A stretch of DNA of 60,685 nt, taken from contig CAUWDA010000010.1 of the NCBI GenBank assembly GCA_963557075.1, positions 1 to 60,685 of the forward strand, in the 5' to 3' direction. Positions within the stretch are counted from its first letter, which is position 1; each line of letters begins with the position of its first letter. A program made the position numbers and the translations under genes. Shown piece by piece: positions 1 to 8,675 of the stretch. The DNA comes from Flavonifractor sp963557075. Its GTDB lineage: Bacteria; Bacillota; Clostridia; Oscillospirales; Oscillospiraceae. The notes below the pieces were generated by a model. It worked only from the letters and a program-made list of their open reading frames with translations. It did no database searches and was not told the origin of the DNA.

Positions 1-69
1 GAAAGATAGGTGAGAGAATGAAGCAAAAATTTGACGTGACCGGCATGACCTGCGCAGCCTGCTCCGTCC
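1..69. repeat. Direct repeat, copy 1 of the copA 5' end
   Basis: Bases 1-55 are identical to 211-265, and similarity continues with a few mismatches to about 69/279. The repeat holds the ribosome site, start codon and first codons of copA up to the CAAC copper motif. Copy 1 may extend left of the window. It opens a 64-codon reading frame (18-212) that leaves copA sequence after about residue 16 and ends just before copy 2, so it is a broken copA start rather than a functional gene. Confidence 0.9.
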
Positions 70-210
70 CCCACGGCATAGAGTATGCCGCGGGGACCCC
101 ATATTTGGATCTGCACGGGCGAAATGAATTCGCCCGGCATCAAGGGTTTGCTGCGCAAACCGCTTGTAACGCGCCAGGGGGCGCGGAATGGGCGGAGCAG
201 GCCGGGCTTT
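70..210. other. Hairpin-rich insert between the two copA 5' copies
   Basis: About 140 bp separate the two copies of the copA start. The segment can form four successive stem-loops: a 12-bp stem with one mismatch around GGCATAGAGTATGCC, an 8-bp stem CGGCGAA-type arm around 115-140, a 10-bp stem with one bulge around GGTTTGCTGCGCAAACC, and a GCGCC/GGCGC stem near 170-186. This density of palindromes is typical of small structured repeats or MITE-like elements. The family was not recognised and no second copy was seen in the window. Confidence 0.6.
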
Positions 211-227
211 GAAAGATAGGTGAGAGA

Positions 228-2759
228 ATGAAGCAAAAATTTGACGTGACCGGCATGACCTGCGCTGCATGCTCCGCCCATGTGGAGAAGGCGGTGTGCA
301 AGGTGGCCGGCGTGGACCAGGTCAATGTGAACCTGCTGGGCAACTCCATGGTGGTGGAGTATGACGACGGCGCCACCGATGCGGGACAGATCATCCACGC
401 CGTGGAGGAGGCGGGCTACGGCGCCGCTTTGCCGGCGGCGAAGCAGCAGGCGGCGGCCCGGCCCCGGCAGGTCAACGTGATGGAGGAGGAGGCCGCCGGG
501 ATGAAGCGGCGCTTCCTGACCTCTCTCATTTTCCTGGTGCCCCTGTTTTACATTGCCATGGGGCACATGATGGGCTGGCCGCTGCCCGCTTTCTTCCACG
601 ACCCGGGCAACGTGTTTGTGGTGGCCTTTCTCCAGTTCCTGCTCACCCTGCCCATTATGTATATCAACGACAAGTACTACCGGGTGGGCTTTAAGACCCT
701 GTGGCGCCGTTCCCCCAATATGGATTCCCTCATCGCCCTGGGCTCCTCCGCCGCGGTGATCTACGGCGTGGCGGCCCTCTTCCAGATCGCCTGGGGGCTG
801 GGTCACGGGGATCAGGCCCGGGTGGACCGCTGGTCCATGGACCTGTATTTTGAGTCGGCCGGCATGATCCTCACGCTCATCACCCTGGGCAAGTGGCTGG
901 AGACCCGCTCCAAGGGCAAGACCAGTCAGGCCATCACCCGGCTGATGGACCTGGCCCCCAAGACCGCCACCGTCCGCCGGGACGGGGCGGAGGTGGAGGT
1001 GCCGGTGGAGGAAGTGTCTCTGGGCGACCTGGTGGTGGTGCGCCCCGGCGGCCGCATCCCGGTGGACGGGGTGGTGGTGGAGGGGGGCTCCTCGGTGGAC
1101 GAGTCGGCCCTCACCGGCGAGTCCCTGCCGGTGGAGAAGGCCCCCGGTGACAAGGTGGCCGCCGCCTCCATCAACAAAACGGGCTATTTCGTGTTCCGGG
1201 CCACCCGGGTGGGGGAGGACACCACCCTGGCCCAGATGATCCGCCTGGTGGAGGAGGCCTCCGCCTCCAAAGCGCCTATCGCCAAGCTGGCCGACAAGGT
1301 AGCGGGCATCTTTGTGCCCGCGGTGATCGGCATCGCCCTGGTGACCGCCGTGGTGTGGCTCATCGTCACCGGGGGGGACATCGCCCGGGCGCTTACCGCC
1401 GGGGTATCGGTACTGGTGATCTCCTGCCCCTGCGCCCTGGGTCTGGCCACCCCCGTGGCCATCATGGTGGGTACCGGCAAGGGAGCGGAGAACGGCATCC
1501 TCATCAAATCCGCCGAGGCGCTGGAGACCCTCCATACCATCCATACTGTCGTGCTGGACAAGACAGGTACCCTCACCCAGGGCAAGCCGTCGGTCACCGA
1601 CTGCATCCCGGCGGAGGGTGTGACGGAGGAGGAGCTGCTGTGCGTAGCGGCTTCGCTGGAGAAGCCCTCGGAGCACCCCCTGGCTGAGGCCATTCTGGCG
1701 GAAGCCGAGGCGCGGAACATCCCTCTGGCTCCCATCCAAAACTTTGCGGCCCTGTCCGGCCGGGGCGTCCGGGGCACCCTTCATGGGACCGGCATTCTGG
1801 CGGGCAACCGGGCCATGCTGGAGGAGTCCGGGATTTCTCTGGGGGCGCTGGGCGAAAGGGGAGAGGCCCTGGCTCTCGACGGCAAGACTCCCCTCTACTT
1901 TGCGGAGGAGGGGCGGATGCTGGGGGTGGTGGCGGTGGCCGACACACCCAAGCCCACCAGCGCCGCCGCGGTGCGGCAGTTCCGGGAGATGGGCATCGAC
2001 GTGGTCATGCTCACCGGTGACAACCAGCGTACCGCCCAGGCGGTGGGCCGCTCCCTGGGGGTGGACCATGTGATCGCCGAGGTGCTGCCCCAGGACAAGG
2101 AGAAGGTGGTGGCCTCTCTCCAGGCCGAAGGCAAGCGGGTAGCCATGGTCGGCGACGGCATCAACGACGCCCCCGCCCTGGCCCGCGCCGATGTGGGCAT
2201 AGCCATTGGCGCGGGGACCGACGTGGCCATTGAGTCCGCCGATGTGGTATTGATGAAGAGCGACCTGCTGGATGCGGTCACTGCGGTGCAGCTGTCCAAA
2301 AAGGTGATCCGCAACATCAAAGAGAACCTGTTCTGGGCTTTCATCTATAATATCATCGGTATCCCGCTGGCCGCCGGTGTGTGGTATCCCATCACCGGCT
2401 GGCAGCTCTCCCCCATGTTTGGCGCCGCCGCCATGAGCCTCAGCTCGGTGTGCGTGGTGTCCAATGCCCTGCGGCTGAAGTTTTTCCGGCCCTCCCGCCC
2501 GGAGGAGCCGGTGGGACCGGAACAAACGGAACAACAGAAAGGAATGAATAGCATGACTAAGATTATGACGATCAACGGGATGATGTGCGCCCACTGCCAG
2601 GCCCATGTGGAGAAGGCGCTCAACGCCATCGACGGCGCCACCGCCGTGGTGGATCTGGAGGCCAAGACCGCCACTGTCACCCTGACGAAGGACGTGGCGG
2701 ACGATGTGCTGAAAAGCGCCGTCACCGAGGCGGGATACGAGGTCGTCTCCATTCGGTGA
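228..2759 (+). CDS. copA: Copper-exporting P1B-type ATPase with N- and C-terminal HMA domains
   Basis: Pumps Cu(I) out across the cytoplasmic membrane using ATP. Visible in order: an N-terminal heavy-metal-associated domain with GMTCAAC (9-15), membrane segments, the TGES actuator motif, the CPC copper site (400-402), the phosphorylated aspartate in DKTGT (D444), the SEHP nucleotide-domain motif, and GDGIND (642-647). From residue 773 a second HMA domain with GMMCAHC is fused to the end; in most relatives this chaperone-like domain (CopZ) is at the N-terminus or a separate gene. The start has the ribosome site AGGTGAGAGA. The C-terminal domain has its own in-frame AGAAAGGA and ATGs (2544, 2553), so it may also be made separately. 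It stands alone and is followed by a terminator. Confidence 0.96.
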   Translation: MKQKFDVTGMTCAACSAHVEKAVCKVAGVDQVNVNLLGNSMVVEYDDGATDAGQIIHAVEEAGYGAALPAAKQQAAARPRQVNVMEEEAAGMKRRFLTSLIFLVPLFYIAMGHMMGWPLPAFFHDPGNVFVVAFLQFLLTLPIMYINDKYYRVGFKTLWRRSPNMDSLIALGSSAAVIYGVAALFQIAWGLGHGDQARVDRWSMDLYFESAGMILTLITLGKWLETRSKGKTSQAITRLMDLAPKTATVRRDGAEVEVPVEEVSLGDLVVVRPGGRIPVDGVVVEGGSSVDESALTGESLPVEKAPGDKVAAASINKTGYFVFRATRVGEDTTLAQMIRLVEEASASKAPIAKLADKVAGIFVPAVIGIALVTAVVWLIVTGGDIARALTAGVSVLVISCPCALGLATPVAIMVGTGKGAENGILIKSAEALETLHTIHTVVLDKTGTLTQGKPSVTDCIPAEGVTEEELLCVAASLEKPSEHPLAEAILAEAEARNIPLAPIQNFAALSGRGVRGTLHGTGILAGNRAMLEESGISLGALGERGEALALDGKTPLYFAEEGRMLGVVAVADTPKPTSAAAVRQFREMGIDVVMLTGDNQRTAQAVGRSLGVDHVIAEVLPQDKEKVVASLQAEGKRVAMVGDGINDAPALARADVGIAIGAGTDVAIESADVVLMKSDLLDAVTAVQLSKKVIRNIKENLFWAFIYNIIGIPLAAGVWYPITGWQLSPMFGAAAMSLSSVCVVSNALRLKFFRPSRPEEPVGPEQTEQQKGMNSMTKIMTINGMMCAHCQAHVEKALNAIDGATAVVDLEAKTATVTLTKDVADDVLKSAVTEAGYEVVSIR
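2535..2555 (+). promoter_or_regulatory. Internal ribosome site before the CopZ-like domain of copA
   Basis: AGAAAGGA at 2536-2543 lies inside the copA reading frame, immediately before ATG 2544 and 9 nt before ATG 2553. Both ATGs are in frame with copA and precede the C-terminal HMA domain. This suggests either a fused former copZ gene or internal initiation yielding a free chaperone of about 70 residues. Confidence 0.5.
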
Positions 2760-2810
2760 GTTCATGTCCGGGGCGGCGTCAGCCGACGGATACCGGGCGA
2801 AAAATAGGAC

Positions 2811-2852
2811 GGGAGCGCTGCGGAAGGACAAACCGCGGCGCTCTCCCTTTTT
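2811..2852 (+). terminator. Rho-independent terminator after copA
   Basis: Stem 2811-2823 pairs with 2833-2847 (GGGAG..CGC / GCG..CTCCC, with a 2-nt bulge and one G-U pair), followed by TTTTT. Confidence 0.8.
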
Positions 2853-2904
2853 GGACAGGGATATGTCCAGTTTGTAAAATTTAAAGGGGTTTCGTAAATT
2901 TCAG

Positions 2905-2933
2905 TTGCCCTTTTTTCTAGAAGAGGGTATAAT
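2905..2933 (+). promoter_or_regulatory. SigA-type promoter of the BMP lipoprotein gene
   Basis: TTGCCC at 2905-2910, 17-bp spacer, perfect TATAAT at 2928-2933. It leaves a leader of about 70 nt before the start codon at 3011. Confidence 0.8.
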
Positions 2934-3010
2934 AGGGGTAGCTCAGGAAGGAAAAACCACTGTGTTGTATGCCGACCTGAGCCATTTGTATGAAAGGAAG
3001 GTAGATCACA

Positions 3011-4201
3011 ATGAAGAAGTCCAAGAAGCTCCTTGCGCTGCTGCTCTCTCTTGTCATGATCGCTGGACTGGCTGCCTGCGGCGGCGGGAATCAGGGCAAC
3101 ACCGAGACGCCCAGCGGCAATACCGAGACCCCCGGCGCCGAGACGCCCAGCGGCGGCACTGTTACGGATTCCGCCGGCAGCATCCTCAATGCGGACGGCA
3201 CCTTCGAGATCGCCATGATCACCGATAAGGGCGACATCAACGACAAGTCCTTCAACCAGGGCACCTGGGAGGGCATCCTGACCTATTGCCAGGAGAACGG
3301 AAAGACCTGTAAGTACTACAAGCCTGTGGACGCCACCACCGACGACTATGTTGCCGCCATGGAGCAGGCCATCGCCGACGGCGCCAAGGTGGTCGTGACC
3401 CCCGGCTTCCTGTTTGAGGAGCCTGTGTACATCGTGCAGGAGAACCACCCCGACGTGAAGTTCGTCCTCATCGACGGCAACCCCCACAATGCGGACTACA
3501 GCGATTTCAAGACCGCTGACAACACCGTGGGCATCCTCTTCTCCGAGGAGCAGGTGGGTTACCTGGCCGGTTACGCCGCTGTGAAGGACGGCTACACCAA
3601 GCTGGGCTTCTTCGGCGGCCAGCCTGTGCCCGCCGTGATCCGCTACGGCTACGGCTATGTCCAGGGCGCCAATGATGCCGCCAAGGAGCTGGGCATCACC
3701 GTTGACATGCGCTACTTCAACACCGACGGCTTCGACGCCACCCCCGAGGCTCAGACCCGCGCTGCCAGCTGGTACACCGCCGGCACCGAGATCGTCTTTG
3801 GCTGCGGCGGCTCCGTGGGCAACTCCGTCATGGCTGCCGCCGAGCAGAACGGCGGCCTGGTCATCGGCGTGGACGTGGATCAGTCCACCGAGTCCTCCAC
3901 CGTTGTTTCCTCTGCCATGAAGGGTCTGTCCTCCGCCGTGGAGCAGATGCTGGATTCCTACTACAACGACAACTTCTCCGTGGGCGGCCAGAACCTGACC
4001 CTGGGCGCTGCTGAGGACGCTGTCAAGCTGCCTATGGATACCTCCAAGTGGGAGACCTTCACCCAGGCCGACTATGACGCTCTGTTCGCCAAGCTGGCCA
4101 ACGGCGAGATCACCCTGCAGAAGGATACCGATGCGGACGGCAACCCCATCGCCTCTCCCGCGGACCTGGGCTGCACCAATGTGAACGTGACCGTGGAGTA
4201 A
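3011..4201 (+). CDS. BMP-family nucleoside-binding lipoprotein (ABC importer)
   Basis: Substrate-binding component of a nucleoside ABC importer (family of B. subtilis NupN/YufN and T. pallidum PnrA). The N-terminus is a lipoprotein signal with lipobox LAAC (C23), followed by a Gly/Asn/Thr/Glu-rich linker to about residue 60 and then the BMP fold, beginning with the family-typical FEIAMITDKGDINDKSFNQG. Length (396) is normal. The ribosome site GAAAGGAAGG lies about 9 nt before ATG. It has its own promoter and a strong terminator, so the binding protein is probably made in excess over the three downstream transporter genes, which have a separate promoter. Substrate is inferred from the family; purine nucleosides are likely. 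Confidence 0.93.
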   Translation: MKKSKKLLALLLSLVMIAGLAACGGGNQGNTETPSGNTETPGAETPSGGTVTDSAGSILNADGTFEIAMITDKGDINDKSFNQGTWEGILTYCQENGKTCKYYKPVDATTDDYVAAMEQAIADGAKVVVTPGFLFEEPVYIVQENHPDVKFVLIDGNPHNADYSDFKTADNTVGILFSEEQVGYLAGYAAVKDGYTKLGFFGGQPVPAVIRYGYGYVQGANDAAKELGITVDMRYFNTDGFDATPEAQTRAASWYTAGTEIVFGCGGSVGNSVMAAAEQNGGLVIGVDVDQSTESSTVVSSAMKGLSSAVEQMLDSYYNDNFSVGGQNLTLGAAEDAVKLPMDTSKWETFTQADYDALFAKLANGEITLQKDTDADGNPIASPADLGCTNVNVTVE

Positions 4202-4215
4202 TTGCTCCTGTCAAA

Positions 4216-4251
4216 CGGGCGGACGCAAGATATGCGTCCGCCCGCTTTTTT
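4216..4251 (+). terminator. Strong terminator after the BMP lipoprotein gene
   Basis: Perfect 12-bp stem CGGGCGGACGCA / TGCGTCCGCCCG (4216-4227 with 4233-4244), 5-nt loop, then CTTTTTT. Confidence 0.93.
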
Positions 4252-4272
4252 ATGCGGCCGGGTTGGTTTGGC

Positions 4273-4301
4273 TTGCGTAAAGAGCCGGAAAACGGTATAA
4301 T
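4273..4301 (+). promoter_or_regulatory. SigA-type promoter of the nucleoside ABC operon
   Basis: TTGCGT at 4273-4278, 17-bp spacer, TATAAT at 4296-4301. The leader contains a 9-bp hairpin (4312-4320 with 4330-4338, GAACAAACC/GGTTTGTTC) before the ribosome site GGGAGGG. Confidence 0.8.
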
Positions 4302-4378
4302 GATGACAACTGAACAAACCGCACCAGAGGGTTTGTTCCCGCGTCCATGCGGATCACCTGGAAAGGGAGGGATAGCGG

Positions 4379-5908
4379 ATGAGTGAGTATGTCATTGAGA
4401 TGTGCAATATCACCAAGGAATTTCCCGGGATCATTGCCAATGACAATATCACTTTGCAGCTGAAAAAGGGCGAGATCCATGCGCTGCTGGGCGAAAACGG
4501 CGCTGGTAAGTCCACCCTGATGAGCGTTCTCTTTGGTCTGTATCAGCCGGAGAAGGGTGTCATCAAAAAGAACGGAAAAGAAGTCAAGATCAAGGACCCC
4601 AACGACGCTAACGATCTGGGGATCGGTATGGTGCATCAGCACTTCAAGCTGGTACACAATTTTACCGTGCTGCAAAATATCATCCTCGGTGTGGAGACCA
4701 CCAGAGGCGGCTTTCTGAAAATGGACGATGCCCGGAAGAAGGTCATCGCCCTGTCCGAGCAGTATGGCCTGCGGGTCGACCCCGATGCGCTCATCGAGGA
4801 TATCACGGTGGGCATGCAGCAGCGGGTGGAGATCCTGAAGATGCTCTACCGGGACAACGAGATCCTGATCTTTGACGAACCCACTGCCGTACTGACGCCC
4901 CAGGAGATCAAGGAACTGATGAAGATCATGAAGGGGCTGGCGGAAGAGGGGAAGAGCATCCTCTTCATCACGCATAAGCTCAATGAGATCAAGGAAGTGG
5001 CGGACCGCTGTACAGTCCTGCGCAAGGGCAAGTATGTGGGCACCGTCAACGTGGCCGACGTCTCCAAGGAAGAAATGAGCGAGATGATGGTGGGCCGCAA
5101 GGTATCTCTGAATGTGGACAAGGAGCCCTCCAAGCCCTCCGAGGTGGTCTTTGAGGTGGACGGCCTGACCGTGGTCAACAAGGAGCACGGGAAAAAGGTG
5201 GTCAACAACGTCTCCTTCCAGGTGCGCCGGGGTGAGATCGTGTGTATCGCCGGCATTGACGGAAACGGCCAGTCCGAGCTGATCCAGGCGGTCACCGGCC
5301 TGATCCGGGCGGACAGCGGCACCGTGAAGCTGAAGGGGGAGGACATCACCCACAGCTCCATCCGCCACCGCAACACCCACGGTATGAGCCACATTCCCGA
5401 GGACCGGCACAAGCACGGTCTGGTGCTGGACTATCCGCTGTCCTATAATCTGGTGCTCCAGAGCTATTTCGAGCCGGAGTACTGCAAGGCCGGATTCCTG
5501 AAGTACGACAAGATCAACACCTATGCCGACGGCCTGATCCGCAAATACGATATCCGCTCCGGACAGGGGGGCATTACCATTGCCCGCTCCATGTCCGGCG
5601 GCAACCAGCAGAAGGCCATCGTCGCCCGGGAGATCGACCGGGACCCCGACCTGCTCATCGCAGTCCAGCCTACCCGCGGCCTGGACGTGGGCGCCATCGA
5701 ATACATCCACCGGCAGATCGTGGCCGAGCGGGACCGGAACAAGGCGGTCTTGCTGGTGTCCCTGGAGCTGGATGAGGTCATGAACCTGTCGGACCGGATC
5801 CTGGTGATCTACGAGGGCGAGATCGTGGCCGATCTGGACCCCAAACAGGTCACGGTACAGGAGCTTGGTCTCTATATGGCCGGTTCCAAACGAGAGGAGG
5901 GGAAGTAA
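4379..5908 (+). CDS. Nucleoside ABC importer, tandem ATPase subunit
   Basis: Energises the nucleoside importer with two fused ATPase domains, as in NupO/YufO and RbsA. Domain 1 has Walker A GENGAGKST (38-46) and Walker B ILIFDEPTA (D166), but its signature is degenerate (VGMQQRVE). Domain 2 has a degenerate Walker A (GIDGNGQSE, about 292) and a canonical signature MSGGNQQK (about 405); its Walker B reads LLIAVQPTRGLDVG, without the usual acidic pair, which is typical of this family. 509 residues is the normal size. GGGAGGG precedes the ATG. The stop directly abuts the permease start, so it is translationally coupled. Confidence 0.94.
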   Translation: MSEYVIEMCNITKEFPGIIANDNITLQLKKGEIHALLGENGAGKSTLMSVLFGLYQPEKGVIKKNGKEVKIKDPNDANDLGIGMVHQHFKLVHNFTVLQNIILGVETTRGGFLKMDDARKKVIALSEQYGLRVDPDALIEDITVGMQQRVEILKMLYRDNEILIFDEPTAVLTPQEIKELMKIMKGLAEEGKSILFITHKLNEIKEVADRCTVLRKGKYVGTVNVADVSKEEMSEMMVGRKVSLNVDKEPSKPSEVVFEVDGLTVVNKEHGKKVVNNVSFQVRRGEIVCIAGIDGNGQSELIQAVTGLIRADSGTVKLKGEDITHSSIRHRNTHGMSHIPEDRHKHGLVLDYPLSYNLVLQSYFEPEYCKAGFLKYDKINTYADGLIRKYDIRSGQGGITIARSMSGGNQQKAIVAREIDRDPDLLIAVQPTRGLDVGAIEYIHRQIVAERDRNKAVLLVSLELDEVMNLSDRILVIYEGEIVADLDPKQVTVQELGLYMAGSKREEGK

Positions 5909-7099
5909 ATGAAGGACAAGCGTCTGGGCAACCCCTTCCAGCGCCAGGGCGTGCAGAATACCATTGCCGCCGTGGTGGCGATCCTCATCGGTATGCTGGT
6001 GGGCCTGGTCGTCCTGCTGTTTACCGACGCCTCCCGGGCGGGAGAGGGTATGCTGGCCATTCTGACCGGCGGCTTCTCCGACCGGAAGAACATGGGCCAG
6101 GTCCTCTATTATGCCACCCCGCTGATCATGACCGGCCTGTCTGTGGGCTTTGCCAAAAAGACCGGCCTGTTCAACATCGGCGCGCCCGGCCAGTATATGA
6201 TGGGCGCCTTTGCGGCGGTCTATGTGGGCGTGAAGTGGACCTTCCTTCCCGCCGGCATCCATTGCCTGGTGGCCATTTTGGCGGCCTGCCTCTTCGGCGC
6301 GGTCTGGGGCATCCTGCCCGGCCTGCTCAAAGCCTGGAGAGGTATCAATGAGGTCATCACCTGCATCATGATGAATTATATCGCCATGAGCATGTCCAAT
6401 GTCCTCATCCGTACGTTTATCTACGACCGGGCCAAGAACCAGTCCTTCCGGCCCGCCGATACGGCGGAGCTGCCCAAGCTGGGCTTCGACAAGATCTTTG
6501 TGGGCGAGAGCGGGACCCCCTCCAGTGTCAACGCCGGTATCCTGGTGGCTATCGTGCTGGCGATCGTGGTGTGGGTCATCCTGGAAAAGACCCGGATGGG
6601 CTATGAGCTGAAGGCCTGCGGCTTCAATAAAGACGCCGCCAAGTATGCCGGCATCAGCGAGAAGCGCAACATCGTCCAGGCCATGGTGATCGCGGGTGCT
6701 CTGGCGGGCATCGGCGGCGGCCTGAACTACCTGGCCGGCGCGGGTACGGGCATCATGGTGTCCGATACGCTGGCGCAGCAGGGCTTTGACGGCATCGCCG
6801 TCGCGCTGCTGGGTATGTCCAACCCCATCGCCATCATCTTTACCGGTATCCTGATGGCCTATCTGACGGTGGGCGGCCTGGCAATGCAGAGCTTTGGTTT
6901 TGTCTCCCAGGTCATTACCATCATCACCTCGGTGATCGTCTACTTTGCGGCCTTTATCCTGTTCTTCAGCCAGATCATTGCCAAGTTTGCCAAGGACAGA
7001 GGCCAGAAGCACAACGCCAACGCGGACTCGGGCGAGGGTGGAGATCCGCCTGGACCCCAGCCGCCGGCGCACCCCGAGGAAGGAGGTGAGCAGGCATGA
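5909..7099 (+). CDS. Nucleoside ABC importer permease 1
   Basis: Membrane subunit of the BMP-type importer (branched-chain amino-acid permease-like family; counterpart of NupP/YufP). Many hydrophobic segments are visible, with family-typical stretches KKTGLFNIGAPGQ near residue 90 and the later loop GYELKACGFNKDAAKYAGI, the part expected to contact the ATPase. The C-terminus carries a hydrophilic, Gly/Pro-rich tail of about 35 residues. It starts directly after the ATPase stop with AGAGGAGGGGAAG as ribosome site, and overlaps the second permease by 4 bp (ATGA). Confidence 0.93.
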   Translation: MKDKRLGNPFQRQGVQNTIAAVVAILIGMLVGLVVLLFTDASRAGEGMLAILTGGFSDRKNMGQVLYYATPLIMTGLSVGFAKKTGLFNIGAPGQYMMGAFAAVYVGVKWTFLPAGIHCLVAILAACLFGAVWGILPGLLKAWRGINEVITCIMMNYIAMSMSNVLIRTFIYDRAKNQSFRPADTAELPKLGFDKIFVGESGTPSSVNAGILVAIVLAIVVWVILEKTRMGYELKACGFNKDAAKYAGISEKRNIVQAMVIAGALAGIGGGLNYLAGAGTGIMVSDTLAQQGFDGIAVALLGMSNPIAIIFTGILMAYLTVGGLAMQSFGFVSQVITIITSVIVYFAAFILFFSQIIAKFAKDRGQKHNANADSGEGGDPPGPQPPAHPEEGGEQA

Positions 7100-8058
7100 G
7101 TGGAATTGACCTGATCATTTTCCTGGTCCAGCAGACCATGACCTTTGCCATCCCCCTGCTGGTGGTGGCCCTGGGCGGCCTGTTCGCCGAGCGCTCCGGC
7201 ATCGTGAACATCGCCCTGGATGGTACCATGATCATCGGCGCCTTTGCCGGCATCCTGTTTATGCATCTGCTGCAGCCGGGCATGACCGGACAGGGGCTGC
7301 TGCTGCTGTCCCTGCTGGTGGCGGCGGTTTCCGGCGTGGTCATCAGCCTGGTCCACGCCTTTGCCTCCATCAATATGAAGGCGGACCAGACCATTTCGGG
7401 CACTGCCATCAATACCTTTGCGCCCGCCTTTGCCATCTATGTGGCGCGTATGGTGGTGGGTGTGCAGCAGGTGCCCTTCAAGAATGATTTCCTGATCCAG
7501 AAGGTGCCCGTGCTGGGCGACATTCCCGTGATCGGGCCGATGTTCTTCCAGAAGGCCTATATCACCACCTACCTGGGCCTGCTCATCCTGGTGGTCTCGG
7601 CTGTGGTGCTCTACAAGACCCGCTTCGGCCTGCGCCTGCGGGCCTGCGGCGAGCACCCCCAGGCGGCGGACTCCGTGGGCATCAATGTGTACAAGATGCG
7701 CTATGCCGGTACCCTGATCTCCGGCGCCCTGGCCGGTATAGGCGGCGTGATCTTCGTGGTCCCCACCTCGGTGAACTTCAACGCCACGGTGTCCGGTTAC
7801 GGCTTCCTGGCGCTGGCTGTGCTGATCTTCGGCCAGTGGAAGCCGGGACGGATCCTCTTTGCGGCCATCTTCTTCGGATTTATGAAGACCCTGTCCGTGA
7901 CCTATGCCAACATTCCCTTCCTGGCGGGATTGGGCTGGTCCAGCGACATCTATAAGATGATCCCCTATGTGGCCACCCTCATCGTGCTGGCCTTCACCTC
8001 TAAAAAATCCGCCGCACCCAGAGCGGAGGGCATCCCCTACGACAAGGGCGAGCGGTAA
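7096..8058 (+). CDS. Nucleoside ABC importer permease 2
   Basis: Second membrane subunit of the nucleoside importer (counterpart of NupQ/YufQ), 320 residues, highly hydrophobic. The family-typical LFAERSGIVNIALDGTM lies near the N-terminus and FGLRLRACGEHPQAADSVGI marks the ATPase-contact loop. It overlaps the preceding gene by an ATGA junction with AGGAAGGAGG upstream, so ATPase and permeases form a tightly coupled set. A hairpin terminator follows within 10 bp. Confidence 0.93.
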   Translation: MSGIDLIIFLVQQTMTFAIPLLVVALGGLFAERSGIVNIALDGTMIIGAFAGILFMHLLQPGMTGQGLLLLSLLVAAVSGVVISLVHAFASINMKADQTISGTAINTFAPAFAIYVARMVVGVQQVPFKNDFLIQKVPVLGDIPVIGPMFFQKAYITTYLGLLILVVSAVVLYKTRFGLRLRACGEHPQAADSVGINVYKMRYAGTLISGALAGIGGVIFVVPTSVNFNATVSGYGFLALAVLIFGQWKPGRILFAAIFFGFMKTLSVTYANIPFLAGLGWSSDIYKMIPYVATLIVLAFTSKKSAAPRAEGIPYDKGER

Positions 8059-8064
8059 TATCAG

Positions 8065-8095
8065 GCAACAGGGGCCCCGGGCCCCTGTTGCTTTT
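8065..8095 (+). terminator. Terminator after the nucleoside importer operon
   Basis: 11-bp stem GCAACAGGGGC / GCCCCTGTTGC (8065-8075 with 8081-8091), then TTTT. Confidence 0.78.
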
Positions 8096-8126
8096 GCCAA
8101 GCAAGCAGACAAAGGAGAGATGACCT

Positions 8127-8588
8127 ATGGTAACCATGGCACAGCGGATCGAGGCTCTGCGCGGCGAGCGGGGGCTGTCCCGCCCCGCCCTGGCGGCGGA
8201 GCTGGGCTTTCCCAAGAATGCCATTGAAAAATACGAGACGGGCCGGGCCACCCCCACCAAGGACCAGCAGGAGAAAATGGCGGCCTATTTCGGCGTGTCT
8301 CTGTTCTACCTGCGGGGGGAGAGCGGGGACCGCACCCGGCAGGAGGACTGGATGAGCGGCGGCCTGTCCGCCGCGGAGGAGGAGCCGGTATACCGGCCCG
8401 CGCCGCCGGTGAAGCGGCCGAAGGCGGAGCCTGTTTCCGGCGGCGGGTCTACCATGCTGGACGCGCTCTTCTCTACCAAACAGGCCAAGGACCAGTTTAA
8501 GTCCATGGTGCTGGAGGCGCTTCGCTCTCCGGAGGGGCAGGAGCTCATTGCCCAGGCGGTGTGGAAGGAGCTGGCCAAGCGCCGCTGA
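8127..8588 (+). CDS. XRE-family DNA-binding regulator
   Basis: A 153-residue protein with an N-terminal Cro/CI-type helix-turn-helix (about residues 5-62; RPALAAELGFPKNAIEKYE is the recognition part). A Pro/Glu-rich linker (about 70-105) leads to a C-terminal helical stretch with no recognised ligand domain. AAGGAGA lies 9 nt before ATG 8127; a second ATG at 8136 is possible. It sits between the nucleoside importer and guaA, so a role in purine control is possible but is inferred from position only. Confidence 0.85.
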   Translation: MVTMAQRIEALRGERGLSRPALAAELGFPKNAIEKYETGRATPTKDQQEKMAAYFGVSLFYLRGESGDRTRQEDWMSGGLSAAEEEPVYRPAPPVKRPKAEPVSGGGSTMLDALFSTKQAKDQFKSMVLEALRSPEGQELIAQAVWKELAKRR

Positions 8589-8592
8589 TGGA

Positions 8593-8621
8593 TGTTCAAG
8601 TGCCGGCAGATGTGCTATAAT
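8593..8621 (+). promoter_or_regulatory. Promoter of guaA (extended -10)
   Basis: TATAAT at 8616-8621 preceded by TGC gives an extended -10 (TGCTATAAT). The -35 is weak (TGTTCA 8593-8598, 17-bp spacer). The leader is about 50 nt. Confidence 0.65.
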
Positions 8622-8675
8622 GTCGAAAAGGGCGGCTGCGCCCATGTTGATCTGAATAAATGGGGAGGTACTGCA

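Noticed and set aside
4250..7072. 940-codon open frame on the minus strand
   Set aside because: Antisense shadow of the nucleoside ABC genes; His/Asp/Gly-rich low-complexity translation, no ribosome site, no family resemblance.
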